Assembly (NCBI RefSeq): GCF_011067745.1
Contig: NZ_JAAMPJ010000013.1
Location: 248,001 to 312,000, forward strand
DNA from: Lentzea alba
Lineage (GTDB): Bacteria; Actinomycetota; Actinomycetes; Mycobacteriales; Pseudonocardiaceae
Direction of reading: 5' to 3'
Length of the DNA: 64,000 nucleotides
The position numbers were made by a program, and so were the translations under genes. The notes under the pieces were generated by a model. It saw only the letters and a program-made list of their open reading frames with translations. It searched no databases and had not been told where the DNA came from. This document shows positions 9,228 through 17,823 of this stretch, piece after piece (the first letter of the stretch is position 1; the number at the start of each line of letters is the position of its first letter).

Positions 9228-10382
9228 ATGAAATCGATGTGCATTGGCGCGGCAGTGGCCGTGTGCCTGGCGTTGCCGTTACCCGCGTCCGCCGCCGAGA
9301 CCGTGCTGTACGTGTCGCCCAGCGGTCGTGACGGTGCCGCCGGCACGATCTCGGCCCCGACCACGTTGACCTCGGCGATCAGTCGCATCGCCGCGGGCGG
9401 CACCATCTACCTGCGCGGTGGCACCTACAACCAGGCCACGACGGTGACGATTCCGCCGGCCAACAACGGCACGGCGAGCGCCCGCAAGAAGCTGACGGCC
9501 TATCAAGGCGAGAAGCCGGTGCTGAACTTCTCGGCGCAGACCGAAGACCCGGCGAACCGCGGTCTGGCGGTCAACGGCTCGTATTGGCACGTCTACGGCA
9601 TCACCGTGGAACGGGCCGGTGACAACGGCATCTTCGTGGGCGGCAGCAACAACGTCTTCGAGCGCACGATCACCCGGTTCAACCGCGACACCGGCCTGCA
9701 GCTCTCCCGGATCGCCTCCGACACGCCGAAGAACCAGTGGCCGGCCAACAACCTCGTGCTCAGCGCCGAGTCGCACGACAACCGCGACTCCGACGGCGAG
9801 GACGCGGACGGGTTCGCCGCGAAGCTCACCGTCGGTTCCGGCAACGTGTTCCGGTACGCCGTGTCGCATAACAACATCGACGACGGCTGGGACCTCTACA
9901 CCAAGACGGACACCGGCGCGATCGGCGTGGTCACCATCGAGGACTCGCTGGCGTACAAGAACGGCACGCTGAGCAACGGCGGCCAGGCGGGCAACGGCGA
10001 CCGCAACGGGTTCAAGCTCGGCGGCGAGGACATCGCCGTGCCGCACGTCGTCCGCCGCACCATCGCGTTCGACAACGGCAAGCACGGCTTCACCTACAAC
10101 CGCAACCCCGGCACGATGACCGTGTCGAGCAACCTCAGCATCGACAACGACGAGCGCAACTTCTCGTTCGACGCGGGCAGCTCGGTGTACCGCGGCAACA
10201 CCTCGTGCCGCAGCAGCAAGGGTTCCAACGACAAGACCATCGGCAACGCCGACAGCTCCAACCAGTTCTGGACGGGCACCAACGGTTCCCGCTGCTCTTC
10301 GTTCACCGGCGCGCTCGGCTGGTCCTTCGCCTCCGACGGCAAGCTCCGCGTGACCCTGGGCGGCAAGCAGGTCACCCTGTAA
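9228..10382 (+). CDS. Secreted PL9 pectate lyase
   Basis: This 384-residue right-handed parallel beta-helix protein would cleave de-esterified homogalacturonan. It has a signal peptide ending near ASAAE, then the VSPSGRDGAAGT start typical of PL9 and many helix rungs. The motif NGFKLGGED carries Lys263, matching the catalytic lysine of PL9, and the DADGFAAKL stretch matches the calcium-binding region. The ATG at 9228 follows GGGGAG. A TTG at 9180 would put the CebR-type operator inside the gene, so it was rejected. The operator suggests cellobiose-linked induction rather than control by the local LacI proteins. A hairpin follows the stop. Confidence 0.9.
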   Translation: MKSMCIGAAVAVCLALPLPASAAETVLYVSPSGRDGAAGTISAPTTLTSAISRIAAGGTIYLRGGTYNQATTVTIPPANNGTASARKKLTAYQGEKPVLNFSAQTEDPANRGLAVNGSYWHVYGITVERAGDNGIFVGGSNNVFERTITRFNRDTGLQLSRIASDTPKNQWPANNLVLSAESHDNRDSDGEDADGFAAKLTVGSGNVFRYAVSHNNIDDGWDLYTKTDTGAIGVVTIEDSLAYKNGTLSNGGQAGNGDRNGFKLGGEDIAVPHVVRRTIAFDNGKHGFTYNRNPGTMTVSSNLSIDNDERNFSFDAGSSVYRGNTSCRSSKGSNDKTIGNADSSNQFWTGTNGSRCSSFTGALGWSFASDGKLRVTLGGKQVTL

Positions 10383-10400
10383 CCCGCACGCCCGCGTTCT

Positions 10401-10453
10401 GCCATGGGGGGCACATTCATGGACCTGACGTCCATGAATGTGCCCCCCATGGC
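10401..10453. terminator. 47-nt-family hairpin, bidirectional terminator 1
   Basis: A perfect 24-bp stem (10401-10424 with 10430-10453) with a 5-nt loop CTGAC sits between convergent PL9 and CE7 genes. The core 10404-10450 is one of four hairpins here that share ATG...TTC in the left arm, ACCT..GT at the loop and GAA...CAT in the right arm, while the rest of the stem differs and compensates. Confidence 0.8.
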
Positions 10454-10475
10454 GAGCGCGAGGCGGGGTTGCGGG

Positions 10476-11441
10476 TCAGAGGTGGTCGCGCAGGTGACGT
10501 AGTTGCGTTTCGACGTGGCTGGTGGGCGTGGTGTGCTTGCCGAACGGCGACACCGTGATCTGCTTGGGCGCGCGGACCTCGTGGTACGCGGCGTACACAG
10601 TGGACGGTGGGCACGTCTCGTCCATCAGCCCGACGCTGAACAGGGTGTGGGCGGTGATCCGCCTCGCCAGCAGCGCGCAGTCCACGTACCGCAACGTCTC
10701 CAGCGCGGCGGGCACGAGCGCGTCGTGCTGCGCCAGGAAGTCGCTGATCTCGGTGTACGGCGGGGTGCCGCCGATCCGGATCGCGCGGTGCAGGTCGCAC
10801 AGGAACGGCACGTCCGAGTGGCACACCTTCACCTTGTCGGCCCGCAGCGCCGCGGCGGCCAGGGCGAGCGCGCCGCCCTGGCTGCCGCCGGTCACGGCGA
10901 TGCGGGACGGGTCGGCGCCCGGCAGTTCGGCGACGACGTCCACGGCCCGTGCCGCGTCGAGGTAGAGCCGGGTGAAGTAGTAGTCGTCCGGGCTGGAGAT
11001 GCCCCTGGTCATCACGCCGGGGTGCTCGGGACCCGTGCCCGCGCCGGCGTCGGCGGTGGCGCCCACCGACCACCGGCCACCCTGCCCGCGGCTGTCCATC
11101 ACGAAGTTCGCGAAGCCGAGGCTCGGCAGCAGCGTGTGGTGGGCGGGCAGGCCGCGCCCGCCGCCGTAGCCGATGTACGTCACGACCACGGGCAACGGGT
11201 CGCCGCCGGGCGGGCGCAGGTACCAGCCGCGGACGCGGTGGCCGTGCGCGCCGGAGAACTCCACGTCGTACACCGACAACGGCTGGTACAGCTCCGGCTC
11301 GTGCGGCGTCAGCACGGCGGGTGCCGCGTCGGCCGTGGTCTTGGCGAGCTGGGTGGCCCACCAGGCGTCGAGGTCAGCCGGTTCCGGTGTGGTGACGCGG
11401 TGCCGGAGCAGGTCTTCCTCGGGCATGTCGACGACGGGCAC
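10476..11441 (-). CDS. CE7 acetyl (xylan/oligosaccharide) esterase
   Basis: This 321-residue alpha/beta hydrolase belongs to the acetyl xylan esterase/cephalosporin-C deacetylase family. It shows the CE7 marks: DSRGQGG near residues 116-122, the nucleophile Ser187 in GGSQGG, the acid Asp in MDETCPP and the His in FGKHTTP. There is no signal peptide, so it likely removes acetyl groups from imported oligosaccharides in the cytoplasm. The GTG at 11441 follows GAGGAGAG. It starts 13 bases after the CE2 gene and is the third gene of the PL11-CE2-CE7 operon. Natural substrates could be acetylated pectic or hemicellulosic fragments. Confidence 0.9.
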   Translation of the reverse strand: MPVVDMPEEDLLRHRVTTPEPADLDAWWATQLAKTTADAAPAVLTPHEPELYQPLSVYDVEFSGAHGHRVRGWYLRPPGGDPLPVVVTYIGYGGGRGLPAHHTLLPSLGFANFVMDSRGQGGRWSVGATADAGAGTGPEHPGVMTRGISSPDDYYFTRLYLDAARAVDVVAELPGADPSRIAVTGGSQGGALALAAAALRADKVKVCHSDVPFLCDLHRAIRIGGTPPYTEISDFLAQHDALVPAALETLRYVDCALLARRITAHTLFSVGLMDETCPPSTVYAAYHEVRAPKQITVSPFGKHTTPTSHVETQLRHLRDHL

Positions 11442-11454
11442 GCGGTTCTCTCCT

Positions 11455-12450
11455 CTAGATCTTGGCTGCGACGATGGGGGCCAGGCGGTCGGCGATCTTG
11501 CGGTGCCCCTGGTCGTTCGGGTGCACGTTGTCGGTCGTGTCGGTGGCCTCGGTGATCCAGCCCTCGGTGTTCACGAAGTACACGTTGCGGTCGCCTCCGT
11601 CGGTGAGCGTCTTGACCGCCGCCTGGGTCTCCGGAAGGTACCGCTTGCGGAACGTGCCGAGCGCGAAGATCGCCGCCGTCGGGTACTTCTGGCGGGCGCG
11701 CTGCAGCAGCGTGACGTAGGAGGCGCGGAACTGGTCCTTGGTGACGCTGTGCCCGACGTCGTTCGTGCCGAGGTTGATCACGACGGCGTTCGCCTGGTAG
11801 CGGCCGAAGTTCCACGCGGGTGCGTTCGTGGCGAGGCCCGTGCGCAGGAAGCCCTCCCGCATGCTCAGGCAGCCGTCGGCGGCCGGGTGCAGGCACGCGC
11901 CGCCCACCGCGATCTGGGTGTGGCCCACCTTGAGCTTCTCGCCGGTGAGCCAGCCGTACGCGGTCAGCGCCTGCTTGGACGACTGCTGGCCGACGGTGAT
12001 GGAGTCACCGACGAACTCGATGATCTTCGACGGCACCGTGGGGGCGAACGTCCGGGCACCGGAGTCGAGTTCGATGCCCTGGTACACCGCGTCGCCCTTG
12101 TAAGAGCCCGCGATCGGGCGGTAGGACACGCGCAGGGTGTGGTTGCCCGCGGCCAGTGGCGTCGGCGTGAGGTTGACCGTGCCGCTCACGTTCTTGTACG
12201 ACACGTCGGGGCCGCCGTCGATGCTGACGAAGAAGTCGATCGCACGGCGCTGCTTCAGCTTCACCGTCCGGCCGGTGAAGCCGACGACGAGGTAGGCGCC
12301 GGCCCACTCGGAGACGTAGGCGCTCGACGTGCTCGTGTTCCAGCGGCCGAAGTACTTGACGTTCGGGTCGTTGGGCGCGCTCGCGGCGTTGGCCGCGGGA
12401 GTGACGACGACGCTGCTGACGAGGACTGCTGCGGCGACCAGGAGTTTCAT
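11455..12450 (-). CDS. Secreted CE2-type carbohydrate deacetylase (jelly roll plus SGNH)
   Basis: The 331-residue protein has a signal peptide (cleavage near ANAAS), an N-terminal beta-sandwich of about 100 residues and an SGNH hydrolase domain. The latter has the nucleophile Ser150 in FVGDSITVG, the NLGTNDVG block and the terminal DxxHPN motif (DNVHPND). This arrangement matches carbohydrate esterase family 2, which deacetylates xylan, mannan and related glycans. The ATG at 12450 overlaps the stop of the upstream PL11 gene as ATGA, so the two are translationally coupled. A much longer frame extends upstream but runs inside the PL11 gene and was ignored. Its pairing with PL11 suggests acetylated rhamnogalacturonan as the target. 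Confidence 0.87.
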   Translation of the reverse strand: MKLLVAAAVLVSSVVVTPAANAASAPNDPNVKYFGRWNTSTSSAYVSEWAGAYLVVGFTGRTVKLKQRRAIDFFVSIDGGPDVSYKNVSGTVNLTPTPLAAGNHTLRVSYRPIAGSYKGDAVYQGIELDSGARTFAPTVPSKIIEFVGDSITVGQQSSKQALTAYGWLTGEKLKVGHTQIAVGGACLHPAADGCLSMREGFLRTGLATNAPAWNFGRYQANAVVINLGTNDVGHSVTKDQFRASYVTLLQRARQKYPTAAIFALGTFRKRYLPETQAAVKTLTDGGDRNVYFVNTEGWITEATDTTDNVHPNDQGHRKIADRLAPIVAAKI

Positions 12451-14732
12451 GGTGCGACCAATCGGTGCGAGGGCAGGGGAACTCGTGACCAGTCGACGTC
12501 GGAGGCGAGGTAGAAGCTCGGGTACGACGGCTGGTTGTAGGTGGTCTGCTGGCGGGCGACCTCGACGCGGTACTGGCGGTCGTGCATGAGCGTGTACATC
12601 TTGTGGTTCGTCGGTTCGGTGCTGAGGTAGAAGCGCAGGGCCGTGCTGTCCTGAGTGCGCACCACGAGCTCCTCGCGCCAGTCGCCGAACACGTCGGCCA
12701 CGAGCGACGGATTTCCCTTGGTGCCGTTGTTGGTCCGGGTTCCGGTGGCCGTGAGCAGCGTGCCGCGCCGCCAGTCGTCGATGGTCGGGGTGACGTCCTG
12801 GGCGCCGTTCACGATCTGCGTGGTGAGGTCGCCTGCCCAGCGGATGCTCATGTTCGTGCCGGGAGAACGGGCTTCGAGCCGGCGGCCGTCCGCGCTCCAG
12901 AGACCGCCGGAGTCCGAGCCGTTCGGCATGGACGACCACGTCTCGATGCCGGGCACGTCGGGACGGACGTCGCCGATCATGCCCCGGCCGGTGTCCAGGC
13001 CGGAGTAGGCGCCGTAGATCGTCTGACCGGTCCGGGCGTCGCGCAGCGCGTAGCCGTACGGCGCGTAGCGGGCGCCCTCGTGGACCATGAAGATCTCGAG
13101 GCCGGGGCGGTTCGGGTCGATGTCGGTCACGTGCAGGGCGTCACCGTGACCGACCCGAACCGCGGCTCCCGGATCCACGCTGCCCGGTGGCAGCACGCCG
13201 GTGGAGCTGTACTTCAGCGAGCCGTCGTCGTCGAGCGTCGCGCCGCCGTAGATGATCTCCTGCCGGCCGTCGGCGTCCACGTCGGCGACGCTCAACGAGT
13301 GTGCGCCCTGCGTGGTGAGCTTGGCGTGGCTGGGGTTGCTGCCGTCGCGGCCGTGCGGGGCGTCGTTGAACGGGTTCTTCATCGGCACCCAGCCGCTGTC
13401 GACGAGCCAGCGCTTCTTGAGCCGCCGGCCGTCCCAGTCGTAGGTCGCGACGGTGGAACGGGTGTAGTAACCGCGGGCGAAGATCGCGGACGGGCGTTTG
13501 CCGTCCAGATAGGCCACTCCGGACAGGAACCGGTCCACGCGGTTGCCCGGTTCGATGCGCGGCATGGCGTAGTCGCCCCACATCAGCCCGTCGTCGGACC
13601 GGCCGGGTTCGTAGCGCACGGTCTGCAGCTCGCGACCCGTGGCGCCGTCGAACACCGTCAGGTACTCCGGGCCGTCGACGATGAACCCGGCGAACTGGCG
13701 CAGCTTGTTGTTGGCACTGCGGGACGGCGCGTAGACGTCCATGAAGTGGTCCACCAGGGCGGAAGCGTCCTCTGTGGACAACGGGTAGGTGTAGCGCGGT
13801 TCGATGCCGAGCGCCTGCTCCAGTGTCGCGGGCCACCGTCCAGCGACCACCTCGGGATGCTCGTCCCAGCCGCGGAACACGGAGATGAGGTGGTTGCGAT
13901 AACCCTCGGGACTGAGCCGGTAGTCGTCGGTGTTCTTGTACCCGGCGCGTACGTCCTCGCGCGGCATCGTGATGTACCGGTCGCGGCCGTCCCGCGTGCC
14001 CGGCGCGGTCTTGGTCATCAGCTCCGCGCGGCCGTCGCCGTCGAAGTCGTAGACGAGGAACTGGGTGTAGTGCGCGCCCGCCCGGATGTTCACGCCGAGG
14101 TCGATCCGGTGCAGCAACGTGCCGTCGAAACGGTACGTGTCGAGGTACACCGGCCCGGTGTAGCCGACCTGCGAGACGTCCTTGGAGTTGCTGGGATCCC
14201 ACTTGACGACGTACTCGTACCGGCCGTCACCGTCCACGTCGCCGACGCTGACGTCGTTGGCCGAGTAGGTGTAGCGCTCACCGGCCGGCGTCATGCCGTC
14301 CGCGGGCTTGCGCAACGGCAAGTCGTGGTGGGACTCCGTCCACGCCGTGACGGCCTTGCTCCGGCCGAGCGCGACACCGCGCCGCACGGGAGCAACCTGA
14401 TATCTCGCACCAGGTGTCGCGCCGGTGTCGACGTAGGTGGTGCTGTCGGTGACGGTCGCGATGCGTTTTCCGTTGCGGTAGACCGCGAAGTCGGGCCCGG
14501 CGATACCGGTGGCGGTCGCGCCGGTGGCTTCCTGACCGAGCAGGCGCCAGCTCAGGTGCACCCCGCCGCTCGTCGACGCCGCGACGAGCCCGCGATCCAG
14601 GCGCTCACCGCGCGCGGGATGCGCGGCCGCGGGCAGCTGTCCGGTGAGGACGGCGGCGACCACCACTGGCAGCACAATGCTTCGGCGCAGATCCACGGCG
14701 GCTACGATGAACCGTCTCAACACGTCACGCAA
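12447..14732 (-). CDS. Secreted PL11 rhamnogalacturonan lyase with propeller insertion
   Basis: This is a second PL11 lyase, about 761 residues against 587 for the one at 7246-9009. It keeps the Ca-binding loops GDVDGDGRYEY, YDFDGDGRAEL and DVDADGRQEI and the IRAGAHYTQF motif. Between TKTAPGTRDG and the VDGPEYLTVF stretch it carries roughly 90 additional residues, plus smaller insertions near PMKNPFNDAP. The start is uncertain: TTG at 14732 and GTG at 14696 both lack a good ribosome site, and the GTG gives the more usual signal peptide. A GGAAAGCGTTTTCC palindrome lies just upstream. It is the first gene of the PL11-CE2-CE7 operon. Confidence 0.88.
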   Translation of the reverse strand: MRDVLRRFIVAAVDLRRSIVLPVVVAAVLTGQLPAAAHPARGERLDRGLVAASTSGGVHLSWRLLGQEATGATATGIAGPDFAVYRNGKRIATVTDSTTYVDTGATPGARYQVAPVRRGVALGRSKAVTAWTESHHDLPLRKPADGMTPAGERYTYSANDVSVGDVDGDGRYEYVVKWDPSNSKDVSQVGYTGPVYLDTYRFDGTLLHRIDLGVNIRAGAHYTQFLVYDFDGDGRAELMTKTAPGTRDGRDRYITMPREDVRAGYKNTDDYRLSPEGYRNHLISVFRGWDEHPEVVAGRWPATLEQALGIEPRYTYPLSTEDASALVDHFMDVYAPSRSANNKLRQFAGFIVDGPEYLTVFDGATGRELQTVRYEPGRSDDGLMWGDYAMPRIEPGNRVDRFLSGVAYLDGKRPSAIFARGYYTRSTVATYDWDGRRLKKRWLVDSGWVPMKNPFNDAPHGRDGSNPSHAKLTTQGAHSLSVADVDADGRQEIIYGGATLDDDGSLKYSSTGVLPPGSVDPGAAVRVGHGDALHVTDIDPNRPGLEIFMVHEGARYAPYGYALRDARTGQTIYGAYSGLDTGRGMIGDVRPDVPGIETWSSMPNGSDSGGLWSADGRRLEARSPGTNMSIRWAGDLTTQIVNGAQDVTPTIDDWRRGTLLTATGTRTNNGTKGNPSLVADVFGDWREELVVRTQDSTALRFYLSTEPTNHKMYTLMHDRQYRVEVARQQTTYNQPSYPSFYLASDVDWSRVPLPSHRLVAP

Positions 14733-14759
14733 GAGTCCAAAAGCGTTGGCGGGTAACGC

Positions 14760-14773
14760 GGAAAGCGTTTTCC
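14760..14773. promoter_or_regulatory. Putative LacI-type operator GGAAAGCGTTTTCC
   Basis: This near-perfect inverted repeat with an AAAGCGTTTT core lies 28 bp before the PL11 operon start. Its outer bases (GGAAA) differ from the TCGAA group, so it may serve another regulator. Several lone TCGAA half-sites follow at 14777-14840. Confidence 0.5.
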
Positions 14774-14888
14774 CATCGAATTGTCGAATCGAACTTGGTC
14801 ATTCGACGGAAAAAATGTCGAACAAGTCGAAAACGGTCAACGACCGCTTGACGGCCGCTGTGAGCCGTGCCACGTTCACGACGTCCGG

Positions 14889-14902
14889 TCGAAGCGATTC
14901 GA
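14889..14902. promoter_or_regulatory. LacI-type operator TCGAAGCGATTCGA
   Basis: The 14-bp inverted repeat has TCGAA/TTCGA arms and lies 30 bp upstream of the chosen GH3 start. It matches the sites before GH74 and the ABC operon. It would fall inside the coding region if the earlier GTG at 14867 were used, which argues against that start. Confidence 0.7.
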
Positions 14903-14932
14903 TTCAACCTCGGTGACCAAGAAGGGCGTGCC

Positions 14933-17758
14933 TTGAGCATCGAGATGCCCAATGGGGAACTACCTTTCCAGAATCGGGACCTGCCGTTGCGGCAGCGGGT
15001 CGCCGACCTGGTGGGGCGGCTGACCGCCGCCGAGAAGATCGCGATGCTGCACCAGTGGCAGCCCGCCGTGCCGAGGCTCGGGATCGGCGTGTTCCGCACC
15101 GGTACCGAGGCGTTGCACGGGGTCGCGTGGCTGGGCCGCGCGACCGTGTTCCCGCAGGCCGTCGGCCTGGCCAGCACGTGGAACCCGGACCTGGTCCGGG
15201 CGGTCGGCGACGTGACCGGGACCGAGGCGCGCGGCTTCCACCACAAGGACCCGGTGGCGCACGGGCTGAACGTGTGGGCGCCGGTGGTGAACCCGCTGCG
15301 CGATCCGCGCTGGGGCCGCAACGAGGAGGGCTACTCCGAGGACCCGTTGCTCACCTCGGTGATGGGCACGGCGTACGCGAGCGGCCTGTGCGGCGACCAC
15401 CCGGTGTATCTCAAGACGGCGCCGACCCTGAAGCACTTCCTGGGCTACAACAACGAGACCGACCGGTGCGTCACGTCGTCGGCGATGCGGGACCGCGTGC
15501 TGCACGAGTACGAGCTCCCGTGCTTCCGCGGCCCGATCGAGGCGGGTGTGGCGGTGGCCGTCATGCCGTCGTACAACCTCGTCAACGGCAGGCCGGCGCA
15601 CCTGACTCCGCACATCGAAGAACACCTGCGGAGCTGGACGGACGACGAGATCTCGGTCGTCAGCGACGCCTGGGCGCCGTCGAACGTCGCCGGAATGCAG
15701 GGCTACTACGAAGACCACGCCGCCGGGCACGCCGCACTGCTGCGGGCGGGCGTCGACAACTTCACCGACCACGACGCGGATCCCGCGACCACGATCGCGC
15801 GCGTCACCGAGGCACTCGAACGCGGGCTGATCACCGAGGAGCACGTCGAACGCGCGGTCACCCGCCTCCTGACGCTGCGGATGCGGCTCGGCGAGTTCGA
15901 CCCGCCGGAGCTCAACCCGTTCGCGTCGATCACCGAGGACGTGATCGACGCGCCGGAGCACCGCGTGCTCGCGCTCGAGGCGGCCCGGCAGTCGATCGTG
16001 CTGCTCAAGAACGACGGCCTGCTGCCGCTCGACCCGCGCGGCACCGGGAAGCTCGCTGTCATCGGGACGCACGCGGACGTGCTGTACGAGGACTGGTACT
16101 GCGGCACCCTGCCGTACGCCGTCACCCCGCTGGCAGGCCTGTCCGAGCGCCACGGCGGTGAGACGACGTTCGCCGAGGGCCTCGACCGGATCTCGCTGAC
16201 CACCGAGGGCGGCCGGTTCCTCACCGCGTCGCCGGAGGGGCCGGTGGGGCTGGCGGAGCACTGGAGCGACGCCAGCGCCTTCGACCTGGCCGAATGGGGC
16301 GACGGCGTGGCCACCCTGCGCAGCGTCCTCACCGGCAAGTACGTGGCCGCGACGGCGGAGGGCGCGCTCGTCGCCGAACGCACGATGCCGGGCGAGTGGG
16401 ACGTGCGCGAACTCTTCGAGATCGTCCGGCCCACCCCCGACACCTGCCTGCTGCGCAACACGGTGCTCGACCAGTACCTGGCCGTGCGCGACGACAGCAT
16501 CGTGTTCGTCGCCAACAGGAACGAGGCGGCGCGGTTGCGGCTGGAGGTCGACCGCTCCGGGCTCGCCCAGGCGGTCGCGCAGGCCGCGGCGGCGGACGTC
16601 GCGATCGTCGTCGTGGGCAACGACCCGCACATCAACGGCCGCGAGACGCAGGACCGCACCGGCCTCGACCTGCCGCCGAAGCAGGCGGAGCTGGTTCGCG
16701 CCGTCCGGCAGGTCAACCCGCGCACCGTGCTGGTCGTCGTGAGCAGCTACCCGTACGCACTGGTGTGGGAGGACGAGAACGTCCCCGCGATCCTCTGGAC
16801 GTCGCACGGCGGCCAGGAACTCGGCCGGGCGCTCGCCGAGGTCGTCTTCGGCGAGGTCAACCCGTCCGGCAAGCTCACCCAGACCTGGTACCGCGGCGTC
16901 GAAGCGCTTCCGGACCTGCTCGACTACGACATCATCCGGGCGCGCGGCACCTACCTGTACTTCGAGGGCGATCCGCTCTACGAGCTCGGGCACGGGCTGA
17001 GCTACACCCAGTTCTCCTGCGGGCCGCTGGTCGTCTCAACAGGCTCGGTGCGCCACCACGAGCAGTTCGAAGTCTCGGTCGAGGTCACCAACGTCGGCGA
17101 CCGTCCGGGCACCGAGGTGGTGCAGCTGTACGGCAGGCAAGGGGAGTCGCGGGTCGCGCAGCCGTTGCGCCGGCTGCTCGCCTTCGAGCGCGTGGAGCTC
17201 GCGCCGGGGGAGAGCCAGGTCGTCCGGTTCTCGTTGCACGGCCAGGACTTCTGGCACTGGGACGTCATCGGCGACCGGCGGGTCGTCGAAACCTCGGTGC
17301 ACGACCTGTGGGTCGGTTCGTCGTCCGTCAAGCGGTCACGTGCCGAGGTGCTGGTAGTCGGCGAGAGCATCGCCGTGCGGGGCGGGCAGCTCCGCGCGGA
17401 ACGCTTCGACGACTGCGCCGGGATCACGCTCGTGGACGAGACCAGGGACCGCGGCACCGTCGTCGAGAGCACCGAGGCCGGCGGCTGGATCCTGCTGGGC
17501 GACGTGCGGGTCGACGAGGACGTCACGCACTGCACCGCCCGGCTGGGCGGTGGTGGCGGGGAGGTCGAGCTGCGGCTCGGTGACCCCGAAAGCGGACCGG
17601 TGCTGTGCACGTTCACAGTCCCAGCGGACCCCAGCCGGTGGTCGTGGCACGACGTGCGCGTGCCGGTGATCTGGGAACAGGGCGTGCGAAACGTCGTCGC
17701 GGTGTTCAGTGCGCCGGGGATCCGGCTGGCGAGTCTGGATCTCGGCTGTCAATCGTGA
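14933..17758 (+). CDS. Cytoplasmic GH3 glycosidase with beta-trefoil insertion and C-terminal CBM6-like domain
   Basis: This 941-residue beta-glycosidase (glucosidase, xylosidase or similar) has the GH3 nucleophile Asp245 in VVSDAWAPSNV and the KHFLGYNNETDR substrate loop. The (alpha/beta)6 second domain is interrupted at about residues 420-545 by a fascin/PA14-position beta-trefoil-like segment (GRFLTASPEG, GKYVAATAEGA, DQYLAVRDDS). An Fn3-like domain follows, and a CBM6-like beta-sandwich fills about residues 805-941. No signal peptide is seen, so it acts on imported oligosaccharides. TTG 14933 follows GAAGGG by seven bases; ATG 14945 is the alternative. It probably belongs to the regulon of the LacI encoded 65 bp downstream. 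Confidence 0.87.
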   Translation: MSIEMPNGELPFQNRDLPLRQRVADLVGRLTAAEKIAMLHQWQPAVPRLGIGVFRTGTEALHGVAWLGRATVFPQAVGLASTWNPDLVRAVGDVTGTEARGFHHKDPVAHGLNVWAPVVNPLRDPRWGRNEEGYSEDPLLTSVMGTAYASGLCGDHPVYLKTAPTLKHFLGYNNETDRCVTSSAMRDRVLHEYELPCFRGPIEAGVAVAVMPSYNLVNGRPAHLTPHIEEHLRSWTDDEISVVSDAWAPSNVAGMQGYYEDHAAGHAALLRAGVDNFTDHDADPATTIARVTEALERGLITEEHVERAVTRLLTLRMRLGEFDPPELNPFASITEDVIDAPEHRVLALEAARQSIVLLKNDGLLPLDPRGTGKLAVIGTHADVLYEDWYCGTLPYAVTPLAGLSERHGGETTFAEGLDRISLTTEGGRFLTASPEGPVGLAEHWSDASAFDLAEWGDGVATLRSVLTGKYVAATAEGALVAERTMPGEWDVRELFEIVRPTPDTCLLRNTVLDQYLAVRDDSIVFVANRNEAARLRLEVDRSGLAQAVAQAAAADVAIVVVGNDPHINGRETQDRTGLDLPPKQAELVRAVRQVNPRTVLVVVSSYPYALVWEDENVPAILWTSHGGQELGRALAEVVFGEVNPSGKLTQTWYRGVEALPDLLDYDIIRARGTYLYFEGDPLYELGHGLSYTQFSCGPLVVSTGSVRHHEQFEVSVEVTNVGDRPGTEVVQLYGRQGESRVAQPLRRLLAFERVELAPGESQVVRFSLHGQDFWHWDVIGDRRVVETSVHDLWVGSSSVKRSRAEVLVVGESIAVRGGQLRAERFDDCAGITLVDETRDRGTVVESTEAGGWILLGDVRVDEDVTHCTARLGGGGGEVELRLGDPESGPVLCTFTVPADPSRWSWHDVRVPVIWEQGVRNVVAVFSAPGIRLASLDLGCQS

Positions 17759-17792
17759 ATGTGAACGTTCCCAGCGTTCAGCCGTAATGTTG

Positions 17793-17806
17793 TCGAAACG
17801 CTTCAA
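17793..17806. promoter_or_regulatory. LacI-type operator TCGAAACGCTTCAA before lacI
   Basis: The inverted repeat lies 17 bp upstream of the GTG of the second lacI gene, just before its GGAGG ribosome site, so autorepression is likely. The core GAA-ACGC-TTC fits the TYGAANCGNTTCRA group. Confidence 0.65.
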
Positions 17807-17823
17807 CACTCGGAGGTGCCAAC

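Noticed and set aside
10401..10453. Hairpin family as insertion-sequence ends or MITEs
   Set aside because: The copies differ in most stem bases, have no flanking direct repeats, and sit precisely at gene ends, as terminators do.
12447..12939. N-terminal extension of the CE2 gene into the PL11 gene
   Set aside because: The ATG at 12450 starts a proper signal peptide and overlaps the PL11 stop; the upstream part is the PL11 gene read in another frame.
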